Origin: Thiotrichales bacterium
GTDB taxonomy: Bacteria > Pseudomonadota > Gammaproteobacteria > Thiomicrospirales > Thiomicrospiraceae
Assembly: GCA_016936535.1 (NCBI GenBank)
Contig: JAFGXP010000015.1
Location: 1-46,395 of the forward strand
DNA: 46,395 nt
Direction of reading: 5' to 3'
Position numbers and translations under genes: made by a program. The notes under the pieces were generated by a model, which was not told the origin of the DNA, did no database searches, and saw only the letters and a list, made by a program, of their open reading frames with translations. Each line of letters begins with the position of its first letter. Positions within the stretch are counted from its first letter, which is position 1. Below, piece by piece: positions 8,131 to 16,471 of this stretch.

Positions 8131-9492
8131 TTATTTACCGATACAGAAAGAGCTAAAAATGCGACCCAATAAATCGTCAGAGGTAAAACGACCGGTAATT
8201 TGTGAAAGGGCTTCTTGCGCCAACCTTAAGTCTTCGGCCAAGAGTTCACCGGCAGCAAACTGCTCTAGCTGCTGCTGGCCATTTTCGACCCATTTCAACG
8301 CGGTTTGCAAGGCATCGAGATGCCGCTTGCGAGCCATAAAAACCCCTTCTTCGGTTTGCGCATAGCCCATTTCGGTTTTGAGATGTTCACGCAAGAGATT
8401 TAAGCCCAATTGATGCTTAGCCGACAACCAGATAACCGAACGACCAGTCGCTTCTTCGCGCTCAATCATCGGCGCATGACCAATCAAATCAATTTTATTG
8501 CGCACAAGCGTAACGGGTAAAGCAGGCGGCAAACGCATTAAAATCGCTTGATCTTCTGGATGAATCGCTTCACCCGCTTGCAACATCACCAACACACGGT
8601 CGGCATTATCAAGTGCTTGCCAAGCACGCGCGATACCAATTTGCTCCACCTGATCGGTGGCTTCACGAACCCCTGCCGTATCCAAAATATGCAGTGGCAT
8701 ACCATCAATATGAATCTCTTCTTTGACAATATCCCGCGTGGTACCGGCAATCTCGGTCACAATCGCACTTTCACGGCCTGAGAGCGCATTCAATAAACTC
8801 GATTTACCCGCATTTGGTCGCCCCAAAATTACCACAGACATTCCTTCACGCAGCAACACACCTTGTTTTGCGCAAACGAAAACCTGCTGCAGACGCTGCA
8901 AAATATGCTGCAATTGGCCAGCAACCCTTCCATCCGAGAGAAAATCAATTTCTTCTTCCGGAAAATCAATCGCCGCTTCAACATACAAACGAAGCTGAAT
9001 CAATTCTTCAACCAGCGCATTAATTTCCCGAGAAAACTCACCTTGTAAAGAACGCAAGGCTGATTTTGCAGCTTGTGACGAACTGGCTTGAATCAAATCG
9101 GCAATCGCTTCCGCCTGAGCTAAATCCAACTTGTCATTCATAAACGCTTGTTTGGAAAACTCGCCTGGCTCCGCAAGACGCGCGCCCAATTGCACAACCC
9201 GTTCCAACAGCCATTGCAATACGACCGGCCCACCATGACCTTGCAACTCCAGCACATCTTCACCGGTAAAAGAGTGAGGGTTTGGAAAAAACAGCGCAAT
9301 GCCACGATCAAGAATCTCGCCATCCGCTCCATAAAAGGGGCCATAGTGCGCATAGCGTGGTGTCGGCAATTTGCCTAAGATGGCTTGCGCAATGGCGGCG
9401 GCCAAATTTCCAGAAACGCGGATAATTCCCACCCCACCGCGTCCGGGCGGCGTGGCAATTGCCGCAATCGTTTCATGAGTTTGATCGTTCAT
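8131..9492 (-). CDS. mnmE: tRNA modification GTPase MnmE
   Basis: The 453-residue GTPase that acts with MnmG to add the (carboxymethyl)aminomethyl group to C5 of wobble uridine in certain tRNAs. The order is an N-terminal tetrahydrofolate-binding domain ([16 protein letters not shown]), a helical domain, and the inserted G domain with P-loop [16 protein letters not shown], switch region [22 protein letters not shown] and NKID. It ends with the diagnostic C-terminal CIGK, whose Cys is essential in the family. GGGGAG precedes ATG 9492. It is separated from the upstream small gene by a strong terminator, so it may have its own promoter or depend on readthrough. mnmG is not in this window. Confidence 0.97.
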   Translation of the reverse strand: MNDQTHETIAAIATPPGRGGVGIIRVSGNLAAAIAQAILGKLPTPRYAHYGPFYGADGEILDRGIALFFPNPHSFTGEDVLELQGHGGPVVLQWLLERVVQLGARLAEPGEFSKQAFMNDKLDLAQAEAIADLIQASSSQAAKSALRSLQGEFSREINALVEELIQLRLYVEAAIDFPEEEIDFLSDGRVAGQLQHILQRLQQVFVCAKQGVLLREGMSVVILGRPNAGKSSLLNALSGRESAIVTEIAGTTRDIVKEEIHIDGMPLHILDTAGVREATDQVEQIGIARAWQALDNADRVLVMLQAGEAIHPEDQAILMRLPPALPVTLVRNKIDLIGHAPMIEREEATGRSVIWLSAKHQLGLNLLREHLKTEMGYAQTEEGVFMARKRHLDALQTALKWVENGQQQLEQFAAGELLAEDLRLAQEALSQITGRFTSDDLLGRIFSSFCIGK

Positions 9493-9520
9493 GTCTCAGC
9501 TCCCCAAAGGTGCGTAAGGT

Positions 9521-9559
9521 AAAACAAAAACGCCCACCGAGAAAGAGACTGGGCGGGCG
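9521..9559 (-). terminator. Rho-independent terminator between the yidC-linked gene and mnmE
   Basis: On the minus strand an 8-base GC-rich stem (arms at 9552-9559 and 9531-9538, one G-T wobble) is followed by TTTTTGTTTT. It lies after the small gene ending at 9584 and only about 30 bases before the mnmE start, so it could act as an attenuator for mnmE. Confidence 0.85.
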
Positions 9560-9583
9560 CTTAAAAGAGTGCTAAACAAGCTG

Positions 9584-9925
9584 TTAGTTTTGACGAACTT
9601 GCAACGTTTTGCTTTGAATATGGCTGATAAACGGCTTGCTCTGATAGAGTTCAATCGTTTGCTCTAATTGTTTTTTAGAACGGAACGTCTGCTCTTCCAA
9701 CTCACCATTCATGACAAAGCTTAAGAGATAAAGCGTTTCCATCGCTGCGCCATCTTGCGGTGCGGCGCTCGTTGACGCCTCTGTTGTCGGCGCACTGCTG
9801 GGCTGTAAAGGCACATAGCCAGCTTTGGTCTTGTAACATAGCGGCGTCATACCGTCTGCCACCAAGTACTCAACCTTGCCGTACATTGGATGATCTACCC
9901 CTAATTTTTGATAGCTTAATTGCAT
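9584..9925 (-). CDS. Unknown 113-residue protein between yidC and mnmE
   Basis: I do not recognise this protein. It is soluble and has no signal peptide. An N-terminal segment (HPMYGKVEYLVADGMTPLCY) and a C-terminal helical segment (FRSKKQLEQTIELYQSKPF) flank a low-complexity Pro/Ser/Thr/Ala linker at about residues 42-60. Translation is well supported: AGAGGA overlaps the yidC stop and the start is 11 bases after it, so it is co-transcribed with yidC. A terminator follows. A role linked to membrane insertion is suggested only by position. Confidence 0.7.
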   Translation of the reverse strand: MQLSYQKLGVDHPMYGKVEYLVADGMTPLCYKTKAGYVPLQPSSAPTTEASTSAAPQDGAAMETLYLLSFVMNGELEEQTFRSKKQLEQTIELYQSKPFISHIQSKTLQVRQN

Positions 9926-9936
9926 CTGAGTGTCCT

Positions 9937-11601
9937 CTATTTTGTCTCTTCACCGGCTTCAATTTTTCGGGTGATGTACCACTGTTGCGCAACCGAAAGA
10001 ATGTTGTTGACCAACCAGTACAGAACCAAACCGGCAGGGAACCACAAGAAGAAGAAGGTGAAAATAAACGGCAGCAGTTTAAACACTTTTTGCTGCATTT
10101 CATCCATCATTGCCGATGGGTTTAGCTTCTGCTGAATGAACATGGTAATCCCCATCAACACCGGCAGAATAAAATATGGGTCCATGGCTGAAAGATCTTG
10201 AATCCACAGCATGAAAGGCGCTTGACGCATCTCAACTGAGTAGAGCAGCACCCAATAGAGCGCAATAAAGACCGGCATCTGAATGAGAATCGGCAAACAA
10301 CCACCTAAGGGGTTAATCTTCTCTTCCTTATAAAGCTTCATGAGCTTTTGCTGGAACAACGCCTTGTCATCACCATAATTTTCCTTAAGCTGTTGCAGCT
10401 TTGGCTGGAACTTGCGTAAACGCGCCATCGAACGGTAAGACGTTTCCGATAGCTTGTAAAACACCAACTTAATCAACAAGGTCAGGATAATAATAGCCAC
10501 ACCCCAGTTGCCGACAAAGCCATGAATCCAGTCCAAAATCCAGAACAGGGGTTCGGCTAAGAACGTCAGCACACCATAATCGATGGTCAGTTCCAAACCT
10601 GGTGCAATCTCAGCTAGGACATTTTGCAATTCTGGGCCAATGTAGAGCTGCGAGCTCAACTCTTTCATCTGGCCTGGTGCCACCTCGGTTAGCGGCTCAA
10701 CCACACCCACCGCATAGCGGCCACCTTCTAAAGGTTTGGCGTAATAACTATTTTGTGCGCTTTGATCCGGCACAATTGCAGTGAGAAAATACTGCTGAAT
10801 CATCGCCGCCCAACCACCGGTAACGGTTCGACCATTCACTGGCTGAGTATTCAAATCATCAAACGAATGCTTAACGTACTTTTCTTCCGCATTACCGTCG
10901 TACAAGACGGGACCGGTGTAGGTGTACATCATCCAGTTCTCATCTGGATTGTGGCGGTTACGAACCAATTGCGAATACAGGCTGCCCGCCCATGCTTCGT
11001 TACTCAAATTGCGGACTTGATAAACCACCTGAATAAGGTGCTGACCTTTGGTAAAACGATAGAGTTTTGTTACCTCAATCCCTTCTTTTTGCCACGTTAA
11101 AGGCACTTCCAAAGTATCGCCCGTCATGACATATTCAGAACGCGAAGCACTCCATAAGTCTTTATGAGTAGGCGCAGGCAATTTCGCATTTTGTTGAGTC
11201 GCCAGACCATTTTGCGCCATATAAATCAGCGCGCCCTGATCGCTCATCAAATGAAAAGGTTGCAAAGGATCTTCGGTTGCTCCGTAGGTTAAGAGCTTGG
11301 CATCGCGAATATCGCCACCTTGAGTGTCGATTACCAGTTCCAGCGTATCGGTCACAACCTTGATACGCTGACCTGAACCAATACTTTCTGCAATAACGGG
11401 TACTGACTCATTGCCAACACGGCCGAGATTCGCGCCTGGAACAGAAGCATCGGTCGGAGCCTGAGCGGCGGCAGGCACCTCTTGTTGGGCGGAGGATTGC
11501 AGCACCTGTTGCTCTTTTTGGGCGCCAAACTGCATCCATTCGAGCCAAATCCAGGTTAGCGTAAAAGCTAAAGCTAACCACCAAAACGATCTCATATTCA
11601 T
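9937..11601 (-). CDS. yidC: Membrane protein insertase YidC
   Basis: The 554-residue YidC/Oxa1/Alb3 insertase, which inserts and folds inner-membrane proteins alone or with SecYEG. It has an N-terminal membrane anchor (residues about 5-22), a large periplasmic domain (about 60-335) as in other Gram-negative YidC, then the conserved five-helix core with LFWILDWIHGFVGNWGVAIIILT, the cytoplasmic loop LRKFQPKLQQLKENYGDD, and LNPLGGCLPILIQMPVFIALYWVL (quoted loosely; the GCLP and QMPVFIALY motifs are the diagnostic ones). It starts 22 bases after rnpA. The usual small gene yidD is missing between them. Confidence 0.96.
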   Translation of the reverse strand: MNMRSFWWLALAFTLTWIWLEWMQFGAQKEQQVLQSSAQQEVPAAAQAPTDASVPGANLGRVGNESVPVIAESIGSGQRIKVVTDTLELVIDTQGGDIRDAKLLTYGATEDPLQPFHLMSDQGALIYMAQNGLATQQNAKLPAPTHKDLWSASRSEYVMTGDTLEVPLTWQKEGIEVTKLYRFTKGQHLIQVVYQVRNLSNEAWAGSLYSQLVRNRHNPDENWMMYTYTGPVLYDGNAEEKYVKHSFDDLNTQPVNGRTVTGGWAAMIQQYFLTAIVPDQSAQNSYYAKPLEGGRYAVGVVEPLTEVAPGQMKELSSQLYIGPELQNVLAEIAPGLELTIDYGVLTFLAEPLFWILDWIHGFVGNWGVAIIILTLLIKLVFYKLSETSYRSMARLRKFQPKLQQLKENYGDDKALFQQKLMKLYKEEKINPLGGCLPILIQMPVFIALYWVLLYSVEMRQAPFMLWIQDLSAMDPYFILPVLMGITMFIQQKLNPSAMMDEMQQKVFKLLPFIFTFFFLWFPAGLVLYWLVNNILSVAQQWYITRKIEAGEETK

Positions 11602-11623
11602 GTTGTACCCTTTGTCACACTTT

Positions 11624-12088
11624 TCATTCGGGGCGGTGTTTTAAATTACTTTTGTGAATTTTACGAATCAGATGCAAAAAGCTATCGTGCAGCACCTGAC
11701 TTTCGATTTGCTCCATCCCGCGACGGCCCAAAACCACGATATCATACCCAGATAAAGCTTTTTTATGTGAACGAAATGCTTCGCGCGCCACTCTTTTTAC
11801 GCGGTTACGCCAAACCGCCTTGGCCAACTGCTTTTTTGCAATCGCTAAGCCTAAACGAGGATAGGGTTTATCATTGGCGCGAACAATCAAGGTCCAATTG
11901 CGATTGGCAAAACGTTCGGCATCGGCAAAAACATACGAAAAATCTTTAGCATTCAGTAGACGCAAAGCTTTGTCAAAGGTTTGATCAGATAAACAGGGGG
12001 AAGGAGCAGATGGACGGGCTAAGGGGATTGGCATGACTGCGCAATTTAACCCGTCTGAAGTCGTTTCTGTGTGTACCATATGCAGCAC
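11624..12088 (-). CDS. rnpA: Ribonuclease P protein component
   Basis: The protein subunit of RNase P, which trims the 5' leader of pre-tRNAs with the RNA subunit. The family signature is present: FSYVFADAERFANRNWTLIV, then the basic RNR motif LAKAVWRNRVKRVAREAFR. The start is uncertain. A GTG at 12088, an ATG at 12079 and an ATG at 12034 are all possible, and none has a strong ribosome site. The family core begins at about residue 38 of the longest version, so the shortest (136 residues) is closest to the usual ~120. The gene lies immediately downstream of rpmH, as in most bacteria. Confidence 0.92.
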   Translation of the reverse strand: MLHMVHTETTSDGLNCAVMPIPLARPSAPSPCLSDQTFDKALRLLNAKDFSYVFADAERFANRNWTLIVRANDKPYPRLGLAIAKKQLAKAVWRNRVKRVAREAFRSHKKALSGYDIVVLGRRGMEQIESQVLHDSFLHLIRKIHKSNLKHRPE

Positions 12089-12096
12089 ACTCAGAA

Positions 12097-12231
12097 CTAT
12101 ACAGTCAAGCGCTTACGTCCTTTGGCACGACGAGCAGCTAGAACTTTACGACCGTTTTTAGTCGCCATACGAGCGCGAAAACCGTGAGTACGCGCGCGCT
12201 TGATTACGCTTGGTTGAAATGTACGTTTCAT
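12097..12231 (-). CDS. rpmH: 50S ribosomal protein L34
   Basis: A 44-residue ribosomal protein too short for many gene callers. The translation begins [18 protein letters not shown] and ends AKGRKRLTV, the near-invariant bL34 sequence. It is the first gene of the rpmH-rnpA-yidC operon, with a clear promoter about 50 bases upstream. Only eight bases separate its stop from the earliest rnpA start, indicating co-transcription. Confidence 0.97.
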   Translation of the reverse strand: MKRTFQPSVIKRARTHGFRARMATKNGRKVLAARRAKGRKRLTV

Positions 12232-12277
12232 CTCTTAAGTCCTTAAGTAGCACTTTCCAGAATCGGAAAAAACCGGA

Positions 12278-12306
12278 ATTATAAAGAGTTCTGCAATAGA
12301 AAACAA
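12278..12306 (-). promoter_or_regulatory. Sigma-70 promoter for rpmH operon
   Basis: Read on the minus strand, TTGTTT (12301-12306) and a perfect TATAAT (12278-12283) are separated by 17 bases. They lie about 47 bases upstream of the rpmH start. This is the best promoter match in the window. Confidence 0.75.
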
Positions 12307-12627
12307 CGGTTATTTCAAGAATTTAATTCACTGCACTCGGGTTATGCCTTGCAACACAAGTCTTTGATAAATAAGGCGAGCTTAGAAAAACTCTGAACCC
12401 ATCCCCATTGCCCTCAGCCAAGACTTCTCGGGAAAATTCTCGACATGCTTTGAAACACATCGTCGCCATGAGAGATGGGCGGCCAAACAAAACATCAAAA
12501 TTGCTCTTTGCACACTGAACCGCTTTACAACCAATCTCATAAACGCTTCTATAGAAAGACTTAAACGAAAAGCAAGACAGGGATGATCCTAAACCCTTCT
12601 CTTAAGAAAAAGCAGAAAGTGTCAAGG

Positions 12628-12636
12628 TTATCCACA
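12628..12636 (+). promoter_or_regulatory. DnaA box (perfect 9-mer)
   Basis: TTATCCACA, an exact DnaA recognition 9-mer, about one kilobase from the main cluster before dnaA and on the same strand. It lies in the rpmH-to-TauE/SafE gap. Confidence 0.6.
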
Positions 12637-12766
12637 ACACCCCCTTTCCATGCGAAAATTCTCGGCGTGTTTTGAGTTTCGAGACCTAACCTTAAAATTT
12701 CCCTTGCACGCCAAGCCCATTGGGGTTTGCAAAAGATATCGAATTTAACAATCAAATGGAGCTGCC

Positions 12767-13573
12767 ATGCCAGAAATGTTACTCACTGAATGGTTTATTT
12801 ACCTTCTCACCGGAGCATTCGTTGGCCTTGCTGCTGGCCTTCTTGGCATTGGAGGCGGTTTGATTATTGTGCCAGTACTCACCAGTGTGCTGGCCTACTA
12901 TATGGACTCGACCCAAATTGTCCATATTGCGATTGCTACCTCACTGGCGACGATTATGGTGACTTCGTTATCATCGGTTCGAGCGCATCATCAGCACGGA
13001 GCGGTGCGTTGGGATGCTTTCAAACTCCTCACCTTTGGCGTATTGATCGGTGCTTTTATTGGCGGTTGGGTTTCGCAATATTTGAATGCCAGAGCCCTTT
13101 CGATCTTATTTGGCGTAATCGAACTGCTGATTGCAATCAATATGCTCCTAGCAATCAAACCCAATCCTTCACGACAATTGCCAGGTTTGATGGGCAATAC
13201 CTTTGCTGGGGTGATTATTGGCAAACTTTCTTCCATTGTAGGAATTGGCGGTGGAACCCTAACCACGCCTTATTTGGTCTGGAATAACATTTCAATGCAT
13301 CAGGCCATTGCCACCTCTACCGCGGTCAGTTTGCCGGTTGCGGTGGCGGGAACGATCGGCTTTATTTTGGCCGGTATGCAAGCCGAAGATCTGCCGCCTT
13401 ACACAACCGGTTATGTTTATTGGCCCGCGTTTTTTGGGATTATTTTAACCAGCATTTTCACCGCACCTATTGGCGCTCGTTTGGCACATCGCTTACCGGT
13501 GGCACCTTTAAAGCGCATTTTTGGGGTTTTTCTACTGTTGTTAGCCGCAAAAATGCTTTTTTTTAGCCACTAA
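12767..13573 (+). CDS. TauE/SafE (TSUP) family anion transporter
   Basis: A 268-residue membrane protein of the TSUP family, implicated in export or uptake of sulfite, sulfoacetate, thiosulfate and related anions. Eight or so hydrophobic segments fill the protein. The two internal repeats each start with the family's glycine-rich motif: GLAAGLLGIGGGLIIVPVL near residue 21 and IGKLSSIVGIGGGTLTTPYL near residue 150. GGAG precedes the ATG. The location is odd: it splits the rpmH/dnaA intergenic region where oriC usually lies. In a sulfur oxidiser a sulfite/sulfur-anion role would be logical, but substrate is inference. Confidence 0.9.
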   Translation: MPEMLLTEWFIYLLTGAFVGLAAGLLGIGGGLIIVPVLTSVLAYYMDSTQIVHIAIATSLATIMVTSLSSVRAHHQHGAVRWDAFKLLTFGVLIGAFIGGWVSQYLNARALSILFGVIELLIAINMLLAIKPNPSRQLPGLMGNTFAGVIIGKLSSIVGIGGGTLTTPYLVWNNISMHQAIATSTAVSLPVAVAGTIGFILAGMQAEDLPPYTTGYVYWPAFFGIILTSIFTAPIGARLAHRLPVAPLKRIFGVFLLLLAAKMLFFSH

Positions 13574-13630
13574 GTTATCAACCGAAAAAAAGTCAATAAA
13601 AACAAATCATTAAAAATTTAAATAACAAAC

Positions 13631-13693
13631 TTATCCACAGGGCCATTCCACAACTTATCCACAAAAATTATGCTTGAGTTAGGGTTATTCACA
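13631..13693 (+). repeat. Cluster of three DnaA boxes
   Basis: Two perfect boxes (13631-13639, 13655-13663) and one with a single change, TTATTCACA (13685-13693). The starts are 24 and 30 bases apart. They are adjacent to an A-rich stretch, typical of an origin and also of dnaA autoregulation. Confidence 0.8.
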
Positions 13694-13701
13694 GGTATAC
13701 T
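13674..13701 (+). promoter_or_regulatory. Predicted dnaA promoter with DnaA box in its spacer
   Basis: TTGAGT (13674-13679) and TATACT (13696-13701) are separated by 16 bases. The DnaA box at 13685-13693 lies inside the spacer, so DnaA binding should occlude RNA polymerase. This is consistent with the autorepression known for dnaA in other bacteria. Confidence 0.55.
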
Positions 13702-13770
13702 GTGCTCAAATTTTGGCAGCAGTCGCTTATTCAATCGAGCACTGCCCACCCAAACTCCGCTTAACCCCCG

Positions 13771-13793
13771 CGTCTTGGGCTTTGCCCAGGGCG
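13771..13793 (+). promoter_or_regulatory. Strong hairpin in the dnaA 5' leader
   Basis: Arms at 13771-13780 and 13784-13793 pair over ten positions, including two G-T wobbles, around a TTT loop. The hairpin ends about 7 bases before the AAGGA ribosome site of dnaA. No T-tract follows, so it is not a standard terminator; an effect on translation or mRNA stability is possible. Confidence 0.5.
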
Positions 13794-13815
13794 ACTTCTT
13801 GTAAGGAATTCCAAC

Positions 13816-15192
13816 TTGTCTTCACTTTGGGCTCAAAGTCTTAAAATTCTTGAAGATGATCTTAACGATCAACAGTTCCATACGTGGATTTTACCGCTGC
13901 GCGCGATTGAAGAGAGCGATACCATTCGTCTCATTGCGCCCTCAAGCTTTATTCTCGACTGGGTCAACAAGCGCTTAATGGAAAATGTTCGCCAAGCCGT
14001 CAGCCGCGTTGCGCCAATCAACACCCCGCAGGTGGTGATTGAAATGGGCGATTATTCAATGAATGAATTTGAAGCCGACGACCAGCCAACCATTCCACAA
14101 CCCTTGAAAAGCCATCAAGAAAAAGCCAAGCCGGCTGCAACCAAAACCGATAGCGGCAAAGCCAAGATTCAAAACAATCTCAACAGCAACTTTACCTTTA
14201 ATACTTTTGTACAAGGTAAGGCCAATCAACTCGCGGCAGCGGCGGCTCGACAAGTCGCCGAAAATCCGGGCGGTAGCTATAACCCATTTTTTATTTATGG
14301 TGGCGTGGGACTGGGAAAAACACACTTAATGCATGCCATTGGCAATCAATTGCTGGCCGATAATCCGGATGCTCGAGTGGTCTATTTACATTCTGAGCGT
14401 TTCGTACAAGATATGGTCAATGCACTTCGCCATAATAAAATTGATGACTTTAAACGCTTTTACCGCTCTTTGGATGCACTGCTGATTGACGATATTCAGT
14501 TTTTTGCCAATAAAGAACAATCGCAGGAAGAGTTCTTTCACACCTTCAACACACTGCTCGAAGGCAATAAACAGGTCATTTTGACTTCAGATCGTTTTCC
14601 TAAAGAGGTGGATGGCCTAGAAGACCGCCTAAAATCCCGTTTTGGTTGGGGCTTGACCATTGCGGTCGAACCACCCGAATTTGAGATGCGAGTCGCGATT
14701 TTGTTGCGCAAAGCCTCAGAATACAACATTGCACTGAGTGAAGAAGTCGCCTTTTTTATTGCCAAACGCTTGCGCGGCAATGTTCGAGATTTGGAAGGTG
14801 CGCTAAAACGCGTCGATGCTTATGCGCAATTCAGTAATCGCCGCGCGATTACGGTAGAAACCGTTAAAGAAGCACTTAAAGATTTGCTGGCGCTGCAACA
14901 AAAAATGGTCACACTGGACAATATCCAAAAGACCGTAGCCGATTTTTACAAAATTCGCGTTGCAGATCTTCATTCACCTCGTCGTTCGCGCAATGTTGCA
15001 CGGCCTCGGCAAATTGCCATGGCTATTGCCAAGGAGCTGACCAACCACAGTCTGCCAGAAATTGGCGATGCGTTTGGCGGCCGCGACCATACTACCGTGC
15101 TGCACGCTGTGCGCAAGGTTAAAGCATTACGCGAAACCGAACATCAACTCGATGACGACTACAACAGCTTAGTGCGCATTATCACCAACTAG
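13816..15192 (+). CDS. dnaA: Chromosomal replication initiator DnaA
   Basis: The 458-residue AAA+ initiator that binds DnaA boxes and opens oriC. Domain I (about 1-80, interaction with DnaB/DiaA-like partners) and a Lys/Ala/Pro-rich linker (about 85-125) precede the AAA+ core with Walker [10 protein letters not shown] (162-170) and Walker [11 protein letters not shown]-terminal domain IV ends with the DnaA-box-binding signature [15 protein letters not shown]. The start codon is TTG, preceded by AAGGA; no ATG lies at a suitable place. It leads the dnaA-dnaN block, and its promoter contains a DnaA box. Confidence 0.98.
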   Translation: MSSLWAQSLKILEDDLNDQQFHTWILPLRAIEESDTIRLIAPSSFILDWVNKRLMENVRQAVSRVAPINTPQVVIEMGDYSMNEFEADDQPTIPQPLKSHQEKAKPAATKTDSGKAKIQNNLNSNFTFNTFVQGKANQLAAAAARQVAENPGGSYNPFFIYGGVGLGKTHLMHAIGNQLLADNPDARVVYLHSERFVQDMVNALRHNKIDDFKRFYRSLDALLIDDIQFFANKEQSQEEFFHTFNTLLEGNKQVILTSDRFPKEVDGLEDRLKSRFGWGLTIAVEPPEFEMRVAILLRKASEYNIALSEEVAFFIAKRLRGNVRDLEGALKRVDAYAQFSNRRAITVETVKEALKDLLALQQKMVTLDNIQKTVADFYKIRVADLHSPRRSRNVARPRQIAMAIAKELTNHSLPEIGDAFGGRDHTTVLHAVRKVKALRETEHQLDDDYNSLVRIITN

Positions 15193-15210
15193 TCATAAAA
15201 AGGCATTGGC

Positions 15211-16320
15211 ATGAAAATCTCCATTACTCGCGAAAACCTTCTTAAAATTTTGCAAAAAGTCGGCGGCGTTGTCGAAAAGCGTCATACCATGCCAATTTTG
15301 AGCAATTTACTGTTTCAAGTGAATAACAATCTTTTGACGGTCACAGCTTCTGATTCCGAAATTGAAACCCGAGCCCAAGCGGAACTGGAATCCAGTGATC
15401 AGACGCATTTTGCAATTACCTTACCCGCGATGAAATTAATTAACATTGTTCGCTCTCTGCCAGAAGGCTTGACCATTCTGTTCGATTTTGAGGAACATCG
15501 TTGCACACTTTCTGCTGGACGCTCTCGCTTTAAACTCTCGACACTTCCCGCTGAAAGCTTCCCGATTCTGGATTTGACTCAAACCGAGTTAAGTTTCGCT
15601 TTAGCGCAAAATCAGTTAAAACAATTGATTAACCACTCCAGTTTTGCCATGGCAAGTCAAGATGTTCGCTTTTATCTTAATGGAATGTTGTTTGAAATTG
15701 GCAACAGCACCTTGCGTGTCGTGGCAACCGATGGACACCGCCTTTCTACCTGCACTACCGAACTCGCCATACAAGGATTGCCACAAACTCAAGCCATTTT
15801 GCCGCGCAAAGGGGTAATGGAGTTGTCAAAATTATTGGTGGATGAAGATAACCTTTTGCAATTGTCTCTGGCCAAAAACTACCTAACGCTTGAACTCGAC
15901 TCGACCGTTTTTACCTGTAAATTGGTGGATGGACGTTTCCCAGATTATCGTCGCGTGATTCCCCAAAATAACGATCAAATTGTACAAACTGATCGTGAAT
16001 TGCTCCGCAGCCTATTACAGCGCGCATCGATCTTATCGAACGACAAATTCAAAGGCATTCGTTTACAGCTCAGCCGCAACCTCTTGGCCGTCAATGCCTC
16101 CAACAGCGAGCAAGATGAGTCGCATGAGGATATGGCCATTGATTATGCTGGCACTGAGATGGAAATTGGCTTTAACGTTAGCTATCTACTGGATGTGCTC
16201 AATTCGATGCACGAAGATTGCGTCAGTCTTCAATTTAAAGATGCCAACAGCAGCTGCCTCATCGGCGCAAATGTCGGCCAATGCCACTGCCAGCATGTTG
16301 TGATGCCAATGCGCTTGTAG
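15211..16320 (+). CDS. dnaN: DNA polymerase III beta sliding clamp
   Basis: The 369-residue processivity clamp, which forms a dimeric ring on DNA and tethers polymerase III. Three similar domains of about 120 residues are evident. Recognisable stretches include KRHTMPILSNLLFQV near the start, VATDGHRLS in the middle and the clamp C-terminus QHVVMPMRL. Length matches the family. AAGG precedes the ATG, and the gap to dnaA is only 18 bases, so the two are probably co-transcribed. Confidence 0.98.
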   Translation: MKISITRENLLKILQKVGGVVEKRHTMPILSNLLFQVNNNLLTVTASDSEIETRAQAELESSDQTHFAITLPAMKLINIVRSLPEGLTILFDFEEHRCTLSAGRSRFKLSTLPAESFPILDLTQTELSFALAQNQLKQLINHSSFAMASQDVRFYLNGMLFEIGNSTLRVVATDGHRLSTCTTELAIQGLPQTQAILPRKGVMELSKLLVDEDNLLQLSLAKNYLTLELDSTVFTCKLVDGRFPDYRRVIPQNNDQIVQTDRELLRSLLQRASILSNDKFKGIRLQLSRNLLAVNASNSEQDESHEDMAIDYAGTEMEIGFNVSYLLDVLNSMHEDCVSLQFKDANSSCLIGANVGQCHCQHVVMPMRL

Positions 16321-16341
16321 GTAAAGGTGTTGATGAGTCAT

Positions 16342-16379
16342 GCACTTTTCTCAAAGGATTTCATAAGAAATCCAAGTGC
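16342..16379 (+). other. Structured element after dnaN
   Basis: A compound hairpin: GGATTTC (16356-16362) pairs with GAAATCC (16367-16373) over a four-base loop, and outside it GCACTT (16342-16347) pairs with AAGTGC (16374-16379), leaving an eight-base bulge on one side. It lacks a T-tract, so it is unlikely to be a simple terminator. An RNA processing or stability element is possible. Confidence 0.4.
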
Positions 16380-16471
16380 TTGGCCCCATTCTGACAGGCA
16401 TATCTTAATTCGTTCCTATAAGGTAGAATAATTATCAATTACTTTTCGAGATCAGGATAGGCCGATCAAAA

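Larger units (their letters stand above)
12232..12766. other. 535-base non-coding region between rpmH and the TauE/SafE gene
   Basis: No gene is supported. It holds the rpmH promoter near its left end and a perfect DnaA box (TTATCCACA) at 12628-12636. The DnaA box, and the change of gene direction here, suggest this is one half of an origin region interrupted by the transporter gene. The middle (about 12310-12600) shows nothing I can name. GGAG six bases before 12767 serves the next gene. Confidence 0.5.
13574..13815. other. Probable oriC / dnaA regulatory region
   Basis: This 242-base gap has an A-rich stretch (about 13585-13630) that could unwind, followed by three DnaA boxes within 63 bases: TTATCCACA at 13631-13639 and 13655-13663, and TTATTCACA at 13685-13693, all on the plus strand. 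The dnaA promoter overlaps the third box, and a strong leader hairpin lies beyond it. Gene direction flips on the left side of this locus (minus up to 12231, mostly plus from 12767), as expected at an origin. Most of the window's other DnaA boxes lie elsewhere, so this assignment should be tested by GC skew. Confidence 0.6.

Noticed and set aside
11602-11623. Overlooked yidD gene between rnpA and yidC
   Set aside because: Only 22 bases are available, far too few for the ~70-85 residue protein.
12561-12755. Short minus-strand frame in the rpmH to TauE/SafE gap
   Set aside because: It overlaps the DnaA box region, has no good start signal and no recognisable sequence.
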